39,039 nt of DNA from assembly GCF_900103545.1 (NCBI RefSeq), contig NZ_FNHH01000035.1:1-39039 (forward strand), in the 5' to 3' direction. Below, piece by piece: positions 9,601 through 16,679 of the stretch. A model generated the notes under the pieces. It saw only the letters and a list, made by a program, of their open reading frames with translations. It was not told the DNA's origin and did no database searches. The first letter of the stretch is position 1. The number at the start of each line of letters is the position of its first letter. The DNA comes from Daejeonella rubra (GTDB lineage: Bacteria > Bacteroidota > Bacteroidia > Sphingobacteriales > Sphingobacteriaceae). A program made the translations under genes and the position numbers.

Positions 9601-10573
9601 TTTTCGCAATACTTTGAGGGACAACAATTTCCAGATTACGCACTTCATGAAAATTATTAGCTCCACCGGTTGAAGAGGCAAAGCCATAATTCAAACTAAC
9701 AGGTGCAGCGATGGTTGAAACATAATTATAATCATTTACTACCCTGTGAACTTTTAAGATCCCGCCAGTATTTTCAGTCAGGTAAACATTGATCTTATAA
9801 CCAGTACCTAAACCATTCGGTTCAAGTAGAATTCTTGCTTTTCTGTAGCCTGCCTCATCTGAATCAAGAGAACCGCCCGGGGCAGTCCGGCCGTTCTGAT
9901 TACCGGAAATTTGAAAAACAGAGCTCAGGCCAATTGCAGACATCGCATCTGTATTTGAGGTTTGAGTATTGATCAGAAATTCATAATTACTATTTGGAAC
10001 CATTGATCCAGTCTGTACAGAACCCATCCCATTACCATCACCCCTGATCGTAACTGAACTGGATCTTTGTCCAGGCCCCCCAATTCGTCCCTGAACCGGA
10101 TTACTGAAATTTCCAAATTCATCAAAAGCAATTCCAAGATAAGCCTTGCTCAATCCCGGTGCAGCAAGATCTGAACGCTGTGCATATCCCAGAGAGCCTC
10201 CAAAACCACCGATATTAAATGCGTTTTCCCCTTCGGTATCAAAAAGAAAAAAGGTTATTCCGTCTGCTCCTGATCCCCCATAAGTGAAATATTCAAAATT
10301 TATGTCCAGACCATCACCCGAATTAAATGATTGTGCATTTCGAACAAAACCTGTTTGATTCAGTGAATTGTTGGTTAATCGAAGATAGCCTGCACCATCT
10401 GAGTCGATCCCGCTAGCTGAAGTCAGAAAAGCAGGGTTTGGAGCACCTCCAAATATAATGCCTGCAGCCGTGGATTTTTTAAAGCTCTCTGAATAGGGAA
10501 ATTGAGCTAATACAGTACCTGAACACAATACTGCAAGAAATAAAAAAAATATTTTTCTAGAAAAATTCAACAT
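3620..10573 (-). CDS. Giant secreted multidomain adhesin/enzyme with three lectin-like modules and a T9SS type B (gliding-motility) C-terminal domain
   Basis: A 2317-residue protein with a signal peptide (residues 1-23, ending TVLAQ). Approximate order: lectin-like module 1 (25-320); cadherin-like module (325-440); a region resembling a NodB polysaccharide deacetylase (450-800; QVDDSP near 480, NHGFGG near 567, SHGPG near 695); Ig-like linkers; a right-handed parallel beta-helix (980-1420); a cadherin-like beta-sandwich (1420-1518); lectin-like module 2 (1520-1800); a cadherin-like module (1805-1915); lectin-like module 3 (1920-2205); and a gliding-motility C-terminal domain (2235-2317; SPNGDSKNDTW, RQGLEVY, GTYFY-like end). 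The lectin modules share YFTYGGSG, GGSLGYAQ, DEFGNFS, GGPGQR, RGDGNG and NFHEVRNL/NFHEIRNL. The product should be exported by the type IX system to the cell surface, probably to bind and perhaps modify glycans. The deacetylase assignment is uncertain because the metal motif looks degenerate. The gene stands alone. Confidence 0.9.
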   Translation of the reverse strand: MLNFSRKIFFLFLAVLCSGTVLAQFPYSESFKKSTAAGIIFGGAPNPAFLTSASGIDSDGAGYLRLTNNSLNQTGFVRNAQSFNSGDGLDINFEYFTYGGSGADGITFFLFDTEGENAFNIGGFGGSLGYAQRSDLAAPGLSKAYLGIAFDEFGNFSNPVQGRIGGPGQRSSSVTIRGDGNGMGSVQTGSMVPNSNYEFLINTQTSNTDAMSAIGLSSVFQISGNQNGRTAPGGSLDSDEAGYRKARILLEPNGLGTGYKINVYLTENTGGILKVHRVVNDYNYVSTIAAPVSLNYGFASSTGGANNFHEVRNLEIVVPQSIAKNPVLSDLTKSVDEDTELLFSLPDFYSADPSVSKFTDPNGESISKLRFAALPLHGVLKLNGNNISLNQKIIPADIQAISYTPNSNFNGIDSFTWNAADQGGLYALLDASVNLTINPVDETVSADLFQIRIKLANPAYATFTHAKNPFNKSLISIFQVDDSPKTVYNLMYPYLKGGVTAGGYSSPGVKSTDGCGNDLYWNIAVACFIHDNNGVDLLEQGTTYISWAELAAVTATGPGLQRGFDFTNHGFGGSAVLQKDRYKQIFLNNKAAFDKLGFQPEALVVPDTQIGYRFGANDMGMDVTSQAGVEPLKDGAVPLAQDASSDAIYAAINSPYFFRRNHWQEINSATLVTEHKAYVLAAYNKSLQNPGIYNWFSHGPGEIGTSNFAYYRQVIEYMQFIAGDNVMGLSLEQYLGYQKTRYAAENGSGKISNLTPDGYLEISFDMAGLKNTVRHRLLSLLVDSDAQIENITWSENIKAVTFNPTTGLVNIQLSEIVSVDPSTLPVRPTIIAGTPTITKENPKTIVFELDRPISQSVASAYEVEGNPVISVSEVPLSGGLRWSILCQDDFLSTDVVAFTYKAEIGNALDAGNGKKMLTYSKLPVINLSEVTVTEVPALAISVRRDSDNIQLATFNTIEEVKAYMNTFNFNTNISIVFNQASTYSISSKWTLNYNNSNYSLTIKGKDGLATYPSIDAGGLTSDLFRIAMNHVRISQLKLRSGKYTSDGAPFGDNYSGALISQQASTSDCQYTNLVLHQGMRGIRIGAANGTDQPNISDVLIDKVVLTELTGIAIQVGIINSISGQPESRTDASYTLNNVTIRNVLMKDTRNQELIESSGARYSGQIQCRGINNLTLQDIDLDQNQKQPFYIVASKNLLIDRCKATNFSLNTGTGYKAAFHIESSEMITIQNSFVQHSFENVYILGSTGIRLYYNTFDTKQASARAVSLPDARLILDIQGNIFAAKGDNAYNSCLGISFYRGAGYIPTIANDFLSEQNNLFITTSNILEFSGLDAGNTSLSVRVAFSTTFDDYKTSYSRGQGSGFAAYSSLSFAELNGVSGYLADTSVGRDFVSAQINTINLDILKNPRNYPTDAGAYDVDGKITADLSAITLSAGILSPVFSSASTNYTVTVENAIDSIAITPFLSDFLASMTLNGSAVASGSPSIKLPLIVGSNLFTILVTGRDGQTSKTYSITVNRSSVFPYVESYKNDAASGTIFGGNPNAAILTGGGIDANGQGYLRLTTNTNNQTGFARNTTEFPTANGLSISFDYFTYGGSGADGLAFFLYDASANPFSIGGFGGSLGYAQNSSSPGISKAFLGMGLDEFGNFSNPTAGRQGGPGQRPSSVALRGDGNGNAANASNYEYLTGIQTTDANTMAAAGSGNVFQIAGGIDGRVSGNPGISTPGYRRAKINMVPEISGSGFNINVWITEGNSSGGIVHHLIKDYRYVPTNPIPEFLSYGFSAGTGGKNNFHEVRNLLINLPGQMADTEPVVSDIGKTGQENTTLTFTSTDFTSKFSSQENKTLAKVKVISLPSNGTLKLNGINITANQEIVHAELNQISFAPAPGYIGSTGFQWNGSDSSLYALTPAKVIINIIAQSPMPYLESFRNSTATGLITGGVALLTSGSIDAEGGGYLRLNSNAKNQAGFARNTTSFPSAEGLSISFEYFTYGGSGGDGLSFFLYDATANSSFQIGAPGGSLGYAQNSSAPGLSKAYLGFGFDEFGNFSAGTAGRQGGPGQRSSSLTIRGDGNGTGAGSPAGTNYEFLTNIQTTNLAAMSAVGAGSGFTIGGNVDGRTAGADGLSSSMNGYRKVQIEMKPNGQRTGFMVNVWILEGAYSGGINHHLINNYSYVGNTLPANLSYGFAGSTGGASNFHEIRNLSISLPAPELAVPSLMSIKGSFMNNEIDFEADTEIVATNFISPNGDSKNDTWVIRNIEKYPNNTIRIFNRQGLEVYSKKSYRNEWDGTFNGVVLNDDTYFYILNTGAGSQQLRGYISLVR

Positions 10574-10940
10574 CCAAATGGTATTTATGATTGCTATCCT
10601 GTCGAAAACCTATAATTAAAACAGCTATATCTTTCTTCAGTTTATTAATTGGCTATACGAATATACCTATTAAATAGTTCCTTAAATTTAATTTTCAGTT
10701 AAATAAATACTCCCCATTTTTAATTTGCATTGTAAAAAAGAAATTATATTAATTTAAATAAATGAAAATACTTATTGGATGATATAAATTATTAATTTAC
10801 AGATACTTGACAAGCATTTTTTTTAACAATAAAGAATTCCAAACATTATCGGGTGCAATTTCCTGATATGTTACCCAAAGATGACCAGTAATTAATAAAA
10901 ATCCTGTCTCTTTGCAGATCTAAAATAATATCTGTTTTAT
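10574..10940. other. Divergent gene-free region between the adhesin and the SDR gene
   Basis: A very AT-rich 367-base region containing the promoters of the adhesin (minus) and the SDR (plus). I found no clean TTTG/TAnnTTTG pair, no RNA gene, no repeat and no reading frame of interest. A partial -7-like TCTCTTTG lies about 30 bases before the SDR start. Confidence 0.5.
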
Positions 10941-11657
10941 ATGGAATCGCTAAAAGGAAAAACCGCATTAATTACAGGTGCAGGTAAAGGAATAGGACGG
11001 GCAATTGCATTGGCATTAGCAGCTGAAGGGGTACATGTAGGTCTTCTGGCCCGTACAGCAAAAGATCTCCAAAACCTGACTGATGAATTAAAGTCTGAAG
11101 GCCATAATTGCAGCATGGTAACTGCTGATGTAAGTGATATTCAATCTGTAAATACAGCCGTCAGTTCTCTGACCACTGAAATGGGAAACATTGATATCCT
11201 AATCAATAATGCAGGGATAGGCAAATTCGGCAAGTTCCTTGAATTGGAACCTGCAGAATGGGAAGAGCAGATCAGGGTAAACCTATTTGGAGTTTATTAT
11301 GTAACCCGGGCAGTTCTACCCCAAATGATCGAAAGACAAACAGGAGATATCATCAATATATCATCAACTGCCGGTTTAAAAGGAAGTGCTTTAACAAGCG
11401 CCTATAGTGCCTCAAAATTTGGTATTATGGGGTTAACCGAATCACTCATGCAGGAAGTCAGGAAACACAATATTCGTGTAACAGCAATGACTCCCAGCAC
11501 AGTAGTAACCGATCTCGCTATACGCTCAAATCTCATCAATAACAATGAAGAAAAAGTAATGCATCCTGAGGATCTTGCTGAATTGATCGTTGCTCAACTA
11601 AAACTTAACCGACGGGTTTTTGTAAAAGAGGCATCAGTTTGGTCAACTAATCCATAA
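10941..11657 (+). CDS. Short-chain dehydrogenase/reductase (3-oxoacyl-ACP reductase-like)
   Basis: A 238-residue classical SDR. It has the NAD(P)-binding motif TGAGKGIG (residues 12-19), NNAG (89-92), Asn114, the catalytic Ser at 141/142 and YSASK with Tyr155 and Lys159. An Arg in LLART after beta-2 suggests NADPH preference, which is inference. It would reversibly reduce a carbonyl to an alcohol in the cytoplasm, but the substrate cannot be read from the sequence. It lies 115 bases upstream of a KdgF-like cupin on the same strand. If the two are co-transcribed, a role in uronate-derived keto-sugar reduction is possible but unproven. The C-terminus lacks the usual PGG-type end of FabG, so fatty acid synthesis is less likely. 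Confidence 0.92.
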   Translation: MESLKGKTALITGAGKGIGRAIALALAAEGVHVGLLARTAKDLQNLTDELKSEGHNCSMVTADVSDIQSVNTAVSSLTTEMGNIDILINNAGIGKFGKFLELEPAEWEEQIRVNLFGVYYVTRAVLPQMIERQTGDIINISSTAGLKGSALTSAYSASKFGIMGLTESLMQEVRKHNIRVTAMTPSTVVTDLAIRSNLINNNEEKVMHPEDLAELIVAQLKLNRRVFVKEASVWSTNP

Positions 11658-11772
11658 TTATTCTGAATACATCCATGTTGAATCTTTTATAATTTGAAAT
11701 AAGAATTATAGAGATAAAGCAGCTAATTTTACACGCTTTCAGGTCACCATCTTCAGAACTACTCAAATTAAT

Positions 11773-12114
11773 ATGCAAGAATCAACAGCAAGCTTTTTTA
11801 TAGAAGACGAAACTCTTAACTGGCAGGAAGTTGAGCCGGGAGTGAGCCGAAAAATAATGGCTCATGACCCTTCATTGATGCTAATGCAAGTGAAATTTGA
11901 AAAAGGAGGTATTGGTCCTATTCATCGTCATATACATGTTCAAATCTCCCATGTTTTTAGCGGAGTATTCGAAGTTCAGGTCGATGGCAATAAAAAGGTT
12001 TTAAAAGCAGGCGACTCATTCTTTGTGCCTTCCAACCTATGGCATGGGGTTTTATGCCTTGAAGCTGGCATATTAATCGATACTTTTAGTCCGATGCGTG
12101 AAGATTTTTTATAA
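11773..12114 (+). CDS. kdgF: Cupin protein, KdgF-like (unsaturated uronate linearisation)
   Basis: A 113-residue single-domain cupin. Candidate metal ligands are His51, His53 and Gln57 in IHRHIHVQ, and His91 in NLWHGV. The end, ILIDTFSPMREDFL, is nearly the same as the C-terminus I recall for KdgF (pectin degradation protein), as are FEKGGIGPIH and the GDSFFVPSN turn. Known KdgF proteins convert 4,5-unsaturated monouronates from pectin or alginate to linear ketonised forms. No lyase, isomerase or kinase gene of that pathway is in the window; only the SDR upstream might be linked. The function is therefore assigned by family similarity alone. Confidence 0.82.
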   Translation: MQESTASFFIEDETLNWQEVEPGVSRKIMAHDPSLMLMQVKFEKGGIGPIHRHIHVQISHVFSGVFEVQVDGNKKVLKAGDSFFVPSNLWHGVLCLEAGILIDTFSPMREDFL

Positions 12115-12324
12115 AATAAACCGGGATTAATTGCACTCTGTTTCATATCGAATTGCTTTGTATTGCTATTTCAGGATGAGACACAAAAAAAAATGCGGAG
12201 TTTATAATGGCACACTGCTGGTCGAAATTGAACGGATAAAAGAAGATATCACAATTTTGAAAAGCGAAAAATGATCAGTGGACCGTATTCTACACTTTAT
12301 TACTGAATATCAGGCAATAGGCCA

Positions 12325-13245
12325 TCAATGAGGCTGCTGCTCGGATATATAATAATTGCCCGGAGTAATACCAACTGCTTTCTTAAATGATTTTATGAAA
12401 TAATTAGCATCTGTAAACCCCAGTTCAAAACTAACTGCCACTACTTTTGATCCTGGGTATTTCAATAATTGTTTCGCTCTGTTAATTTTTTCAGAAAGAA
12501 TAAAATCATTCGGACTCATACCTAATTCGCGCTTGAATAATCTGTAAAATGTAGCCTTACTCATACAAGCTTTATCACTGAGACTCTTTATACTTATCTT
12601 TTGATTAAGGTTAGCCTTAATATATTCGGTAACATAATTTAGGGGGTTGTTATTGACCTGCTTTTTATCAGAGCTATGAGTTAAATGATTCTGATTTTGC
12701 ATAACCCTAACCAGTAATTCTTTAAGGGAAAGATCAACCAGAATATCTTTTGATTTCGACATTTCAGTGGAGATCCTGATGATCTTATTAATAAGATTAC
12801 AGATCTCCTCATTATTATTGAAATGAATTTGTCCATAGTCCAGACCCCACTGATCCAAACCTGCATTTCTGGGGTAAAATTCATTCAAATAATTTATGGT
12901 TTTTTTGATCTGATCATGATCAATGGCCAATGCAACACATTGGGTAGGATTATCATCTGCCGCTTCAGGAAAATCAATTTTCATAGTTACCCCTGGAGGA
13001 ACTATTACTGACTGGCCCGGCAAATAATCAAACCCGATCTTATCCATCAAATGCATCACTTTTTTACCTTTTAACATGCTGGTGATCACAAAATCATTGA
13101 AAGTTAAAGGCACCTGCAAAGATTTCGAATAGGTTTCAAAAATATTTAATTCACATCTATCCAGAGCATATACGGATCGATTTTCAACGAGCGTCTGCAG
13201 ATTGTCCCTTTTTGTCAGAGATACATTATCTAATAAATGAAGCAT
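12325..13245 (-). CDS. AraC-family transcriptional regulator, divergent from aldehyde dehydrogenase
   Basis: A 306-residue regulator. The N-terminal part (about 1-180) is a cupin-like sensor domain of the AraC-N type (LPGQSVIVPPGVTMKIDF). The C-terminal part (about 205-300) is the double helix-turn-helix, with ISIKSLSDKACMSKATFYRL, FKRELGMSP, and VAVSFELGFTDANYFIKSFK followed by GITPGNY. It lies head to head with the aldehyde dehydrogenase gene across a gap of about 220 bases, the usual position for a dedicated activator of an AldB/ExaC-DUF779 cluster. The likely inducer is an aldehyde or alcohol, which is inference. Confidence 0.92.
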   Translation of the reverse strand: MLHLLDNVSLTKRDNLQTLVENRSVYALDRCELNIFETYSKSLQVPLTFNDFVITSMLKGKKVMHLMDKIGFDYLPGQSVIVPPGVTMKIDFPEAADDNPTQCVALAIDHDQIKKTINYLNEFYPRNAGLDQWGLDYGQIHFNNNEEICNLINKIIRISTEMSKSKDILVDLSLKELLVRVMQNQNHLTHSSDKKQVNNNPLNYVTEYIKANLNQKISIKSLSDKACMSKATFYRLFKRELGMSPNDFILSEKINRAKQLLKYPGSKVVAVSFELGFTDANYFIKSFKKAVGITPGNYYISEQQPH

Positions 13246-13304
13246 ACGATTTGACTAATTGGTTAGAATAGGTAAATCACCTTAGGAGCACATTGCTCAA
13301 CAAT

Positions 13305-13335
13305 ACTAATATACTGAAACTATATTACTATTAGT
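13305..13335. promoter_or_regulatory. Inverted repeat in the AraC/aldehyde dehydrogenase divergent promoter
   Basis: Arms ACTAATA (13305-13311) and TATTAGT (13329-13335) are separated by 17 bases, with 24 bases between arm starts. A shorter CTAA-N4-TTAG lies at 13254-13265, close to the AraC start. These are candidate binding sites for the AraC regulator at 12325-13245. The arms are AT-rich, so chance cannot be excluded. Confidence 0.35.
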
Positions 13336-13463
13336 TGCAACAATTGTACTACCTGCCGAATTCCAAAGCGGTTATTTTTGATTAGACTAATAATTATATC
13401 CCTAAGAATGCGAAGATCTTTATGACAAGTTCTTCCTTCTTATTGACAAAAACAAAACTCATT

Positions 13464-14969
13464 ATGGAAAATTTATTAAAACGTCCAACATTCAAATCGC
13501 ATTACGACAATTACATTGGCGGTAAATTTGTCCCACCTGTAAAAGGTGTTTATTTCGACAATATTTCGCCAATCGATGGTAAAGTATTTACAAAAGCAGC
13601 CAGATCAGGCAAGGAAGACGTTGATTTAGCTTTAGATGCCGCACATGAAGCATTTAAAACATGGAGTAAAAGCTCCCCCACCTACCGAAGTAATATCCTG
13701 TTAAAAATTGCTGACAAAATTGAAGCTAATCTCGAGTACCTGGCAATTGTTGAAACTATTGAAAACGGTAAGGCTGTCAGAGAAACACTTGCAGCAGATC
13801 TACCTTTGATCGTAGACCATTTCAGATATTTCGCAGGTGCGATCAGAGCTGATGAAGGAACTATTGCCGAGCATGATGAACATACTGTTAGCATTGCACT
13901 GCATGAGCCAATTGGTGTGGTCGGACAAATTGTACCATGGAATTTTCCATTGCTTATGGCAACCTGGAAAATTGCACCGGCATTGGCAGCAGGTTGCTGT
14001 ACCGTAGTAAAACCGGCAGAGCAGACGCCAGCTTCCATCATGATACTGATGGAACTGATCGGTGATCTTTTACCTCCGGGAGTTTTAAATGTTGTAAATG
14101 GTTACGGAATTGAAGCGGGTAAAGCATTGGCGACCTCTCCAAAGATCTCCAAAATTGCCTTTACAGGAAGCACCACTTCAGGAAGGCTGATCATGCAGTA
14201 TGCAGCAGAAAACATCATCCCTTCTACCATGGAACTTGGAGGCAAATCACCCAATATCTTTTTTGAATCTGTTGCCAGTGAAGATGATGAATTTTTCGAT
14301 AAGGCTGTAGAAGGTGCTGTGATGTTTGCACTGAACCAGGGAGAGATCTGTACATGTCCTTCCAGAATGCTTATACAGGAAAGCATATATGACAAATTCA
14401 TTGCCCGTGTGATTGAACGTACAAAAGCCATTAAAACCCTCCATCCATTAGATAAAACGAGTATGATGGGAGCTCAAACTTCAAATGAACAATATCAAAA
14501 AATACTTTCCTATCTGAAAATTGGTAAAGATGAAGGCGCTGAAGTTCTTACAGGAGGCTCGGCCAATAAATTAGAAGGAGAATTGGAGACTGGTTATTAC
14601 ATCGAACCAACTATTTTAAAAGGTCATAATAAAATGCGCATTTTCCAGGAAGAAATTTTCGGACCTGTAGTATGTGTAACAACCTTTAAAACCGTTGAAG
14701 AAGCGATTGAAATTGCAAATGATACACTTTACGGACTTGGAGCAGGTGTTTGGACCAGGGATGCACACCAGTTGTACCAGGTGCCAAGAGCAATTCAGGC
14801 AGGCAGAATTTGGGTTAACCAATACCATGCATACCCGGCACATGCGCCATTTGGTGGATATAAAAAATCAGGTTTTGGTCGTGAAAATCACAAAATGATG
14901 CTCGATCATTACCGCAGTACCAAAAACATGCTGATATCTTACGATAAGAATAAATTGGGATTCTATTAA
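13464..14969 (+). CDS. aldB: NAD(P)-dependent aldehyde dehydrogenase, AldB/ExaC type
   Basis: A 501-residue enzyme from the chosen start. An ATG at 13422 would add 14 residues with no family support, whereas MENLLKRPTFKSHYDNYIGG aligns with AldB starts. Motifs seen are PWNFPLLMA, the cofactor motif FTGSTTSG, catalytic Glu257 in MELGGKSPN and catalytic Cys296 in GEICTCPS. It oxidises aldehydes to carboxylic acids in the cytoplasm. Similarity to E. coli AldB as I recall it runs the full length, with the same YHAYPAHAPFGGYKKSG and HKMMLDHY segments. The neighbours are a divergent AraC regulator upstream and DUF779 downstream, the standard arrangement for this subfamily. A hairpin separates it from DUF779. 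Confidence 0.95.
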   Translation: MENLLKRPTFKSHYDNYIGGKFVPPVKGVYFDNISPIDGKVFTKAARSGKEDVDLALDAAHEAFKTWSKSSPTYRSNILLKIADKIEANLEYLAIVETIENGKAVRETLAADLPLIVDHFRYFAGAIRADEGTIAEHDEHTVSIALHEPIGVVGQIVPWNFPLLMATWKIAPALAAGCCTVVKPAEQTPASIMILMELIGDLLPPGVLNVVNGYGIEAGKALATSPKISKIAFTGSTTSGRLIMQYAAENIIPSTMELGGKSPNIFFESVASEDDEFFDKAVEGAVMFALNQGEICTCPSRMLIQESIYDKFIARVIERTKAIKTLHPLDKTSMMGAQTSNEQYQKILSYLKIGKDEGAEVLTGGSANKLEGELETGYYIEPTILKGHNKMRIFQEEIFGPVVCVTTFKTVEEAIEIANDTLYGLGAGVWTRDAHQLYQVPRAIQAGRIWVNQYHAYPAHAPFGGYKKSGFGRENHKMMLDHYRSTKNMLISYDKNKLGFY

Positions 14970-14992
14970 TAAATAGCCAATTACAGCGTTTG

Positions 14993-15025
14993 ATTCTGAA
15001 TGGGTTTATCCCATTCAGAATTTTT
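14993..15025 (+). terminator. Hairpin terminator between aldehyde dehydrogenase and DUF779
   Basis: A 12-base perfect stem (ATTCTGAATGGG / CCCATTCAGAAT) with a TTTAT loop and a run of five T at 15021-15025. It lies 24 bases after the stop of the aldehyde dehydrogenase and ends 22 bases before the DUF779 ATG. It may terminate most transcripts or lower expression of the downstream gene. Confidence 0.85.
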
Positions 15026-15047
15026 CCATTAATATAGATTTAGGAAA

Positions 15048-15422
15048 ATGAGCACAAAAAGAATAGATGCAACACCCAGAGCACTTGAAATTATTCAACA
15101 GCTAAAGAACGAGCATGGTGAACTAATGTTCCATCAAAGCGGAGGTTGCTGCGAAGGCTCCTATCCGCATTGCTTCGAAAAAGGCGGATTTTTGGTAGGA
15201 TCAAATGATATATGCATCGGTGAAATTGCAGGCTGTAAATTTTATATGGCTAAAGACCAGTTTGAATACTGGAGGCATACCCATCTTACGCTCGATGTAA
15301 TTGAGGGAAGAGCAGCCAGCTTTTCACTGGAAGCCACACTTGATGTTGGCTTTTTAATACAATCAAGGTTATTTACAGAAAGCGAATTATCAGATCTGGA
15401 ACCAATTGTTGAATCTGAATGA
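15048..15422 (+). CDS. DUF779 family protein
   Basis: A 124-residue protein with the DUF779 signature SGGCCEGSYPHC (Cys34, Cys35 and Cys42), followed by FEKGGF and a GCKFYMAKDQFEYW segment. DUF779 genes are commonly next to AldB/ExaC-type aldehyde dehydrogenases, as here. The function is unknown. The clustered cysteines suggest a metal or redox role, which is inference. No separate promoter was identified after the preceding hairpin, so expression is probably by read-through or from a weak promoter in the 78-base gap. Confidence 0.92.
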   Translation: MSTKRIDATPRALEIIQQLKNEHGELMFHQSGGCCEGSYPHCFEKGGFLVGSNDICIGEIAGCKFYMAKDQFEYWRHTHLTLDVIEGRAASFSLEATLDVGFLIQSRLFTESELSDLEPIVESE

Positions 15423-15489
15423 TCTGAAAACTTATACATCTTCTGGGTGCATAAGATTGAAGTAAACAGGTGCAGGATAAAATAAGATC

Positions 15490-16473
15490 TTATACCTTAT
15501 TCAGCATTGCCTTTTTCAGAGCAGCTGAGGTTTTATGATCACCGGTATGGTTCCAACCAGGAGGCATAAACAAATAGAGAATTTTATTCTTTAAACCTGG
15601 CGCATGCCATACATCCTTCAACAGGGCTGTAATTTCTCCAAAATAAGCATCCAGAAAACTATTAGGCTTCATTTCTCTGGTAATTCCATATTCCACCTTT
15701 ATTTCATCCTTTTCAGGCTGGTAAGTTTTGAAAACCTTATCCCAGATATTTAAAAGATTGCAATAGTTGGTATCCATATATTCAATGTTCTTAGCATGAT
15801 GAACGCGATGATGTGCAGGTGTTAATATGAATTTCCCCAAAATACCCAGTCTGGCATTCTTCATTGCTGATTCACCAATATGAATAAAGGAGCCATAGGT
15901 GCCATCAATGAACATGATCACAAATAACATTGCCGGCGGAACCCCTGCAAGCATGCAAATTGAGGTCCTGATCACATCGGCATACGGGCCTTCAAGAAAA
16001 AAATGAGCGTGAGAAACAGCCAGATTCATACTTTCAGGAGCATGATGCGTGGAATGTAAACACCAAAACAACCTGACCTTATGTGCCAGAAAATGATAGA
16101 TAAAATGAGCGAACTCCCAAATGATATACCCGTAAATAAACCAGTACCAGGTGAAGTTTATGTTGATGATGGCATACTTCTCAAATAAGCCAATGCAGAT
16201 CATCGTCATCCCCAGGGAAATATATCTCCCGATAACTGAATTCAACACATAAGAAAAGAATGAGATTTTATATGAAACAACTTTAAACTGCTTATACATT
16301 AGGCCCCTGATCAGTTCAAAAACCAAAATTATCGGCAGTATGGGTGCAATTGCTGTAGTTAACCCTTTATAGGTAAGTAAAATTTGATAATCACCTGATT
16401 GAATGATACGTATAAGCTCTTCAATACTAAAAAAGCCTTTCAGTTGCTCCCAAACTACTCCAATTAGTTCCAT
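15490..16473 (-). CDS. Sterol desaturase / fatty acid hydroxylase family membrane protein
   Basis: A 327-residue integral membrane di-iron enzyme. Four or more hydrophobic helices occupy about residues 35-125. The histidine clusters are HFIYHFLAH (His123, 127, 131), HSTHH (His140, 143, 144), a later HAH (around 155-157) and HHRVHH (His221, 222, 225, 226). This pattern is diagnostic for the superfamily, which uses oxygen to hydroxylate or desaturate lipids. The substrate is unknown; Bacteroidota members can act on sphingolipids, carotenoids or ether lipids. It is convergent with the DUF779 gene, and downstream of the phosphoesterase gene on the same strand but behind a terminator. Confidence 0.93.
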   Translation of the reverse strand: MELIGVVWEQLKGFFSIEELIRIIQSGDYQILLTYKGLTTAIAPILPIILVFELIRGLMYKQFKVVSYKISFFSYVLNSVIGRYISLGMTMICIGLFEKYAIININFTWYWFIYGYIIWEFAHFIYHFLAHKVRLFWCLHSTHHAPESMNLAVSHAHFFLEGPYADVIRTSICMLAGVPPAMLFVIMFIDGTYGSFIHIGESAMKNARLGILGKFILTPAHHRVHHAKNIEYMDTNYCNLLNIWDKVFKTYQPEKDEIKVEYGITREMKPNSFLDAYFGEITALLKDVWHAPGLKNKILYLFMPPGWNHTGDHKTSAALKKAMLNKV

Positions 16474-16609
16474 AAAGAATATAATGATGACAGATTTGAA
16501 AAAATATTTCTAATTAATTCAATACGAAGATATAATTAGTGTCTGCATTTCAAAATTCATAAATTCTTTATTTAACATTTACTTTGTAAAGAAACAATTT
16601 CATCTAAAG

Positions 16610-16643
16610 AATAAGCCCAATGCAAAAACACATTGGGCTTATT
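16610..16643 (-). terminator. Terminator of the YncE/phosphoesterase gene
   Basis: A 13-base perfect stem (AATAAGCCCAATG / CATTGGGCTTATT) with an 8-base loop, located 37 bases after the stop codon at 16680 on the minus strand. The minus-strand tail (TTATTCTTTAG) is moderately T-rich. Confidence 0.8.
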
Positions 16644-16679
16644 CCATAAATATTAAAAATTGTGAGTATTAACTAAAAA

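Noticed and set aside
12176..12274. 32-codon frame beginning ATG after the cupin gene (MRHKKKCGVYNG...)
   Set aside because: No promoter or family signal, and it lies in a 210-base gap; I could not separate it from chance or a worn remnant.
15482..15493. Palindrome ATAAGATCTTAT at the 3' end of the sterol desaturase gene
   Set aside because: It partly lies in the stop codon region, is very AT-rich and has no associated gene start; probably chance.
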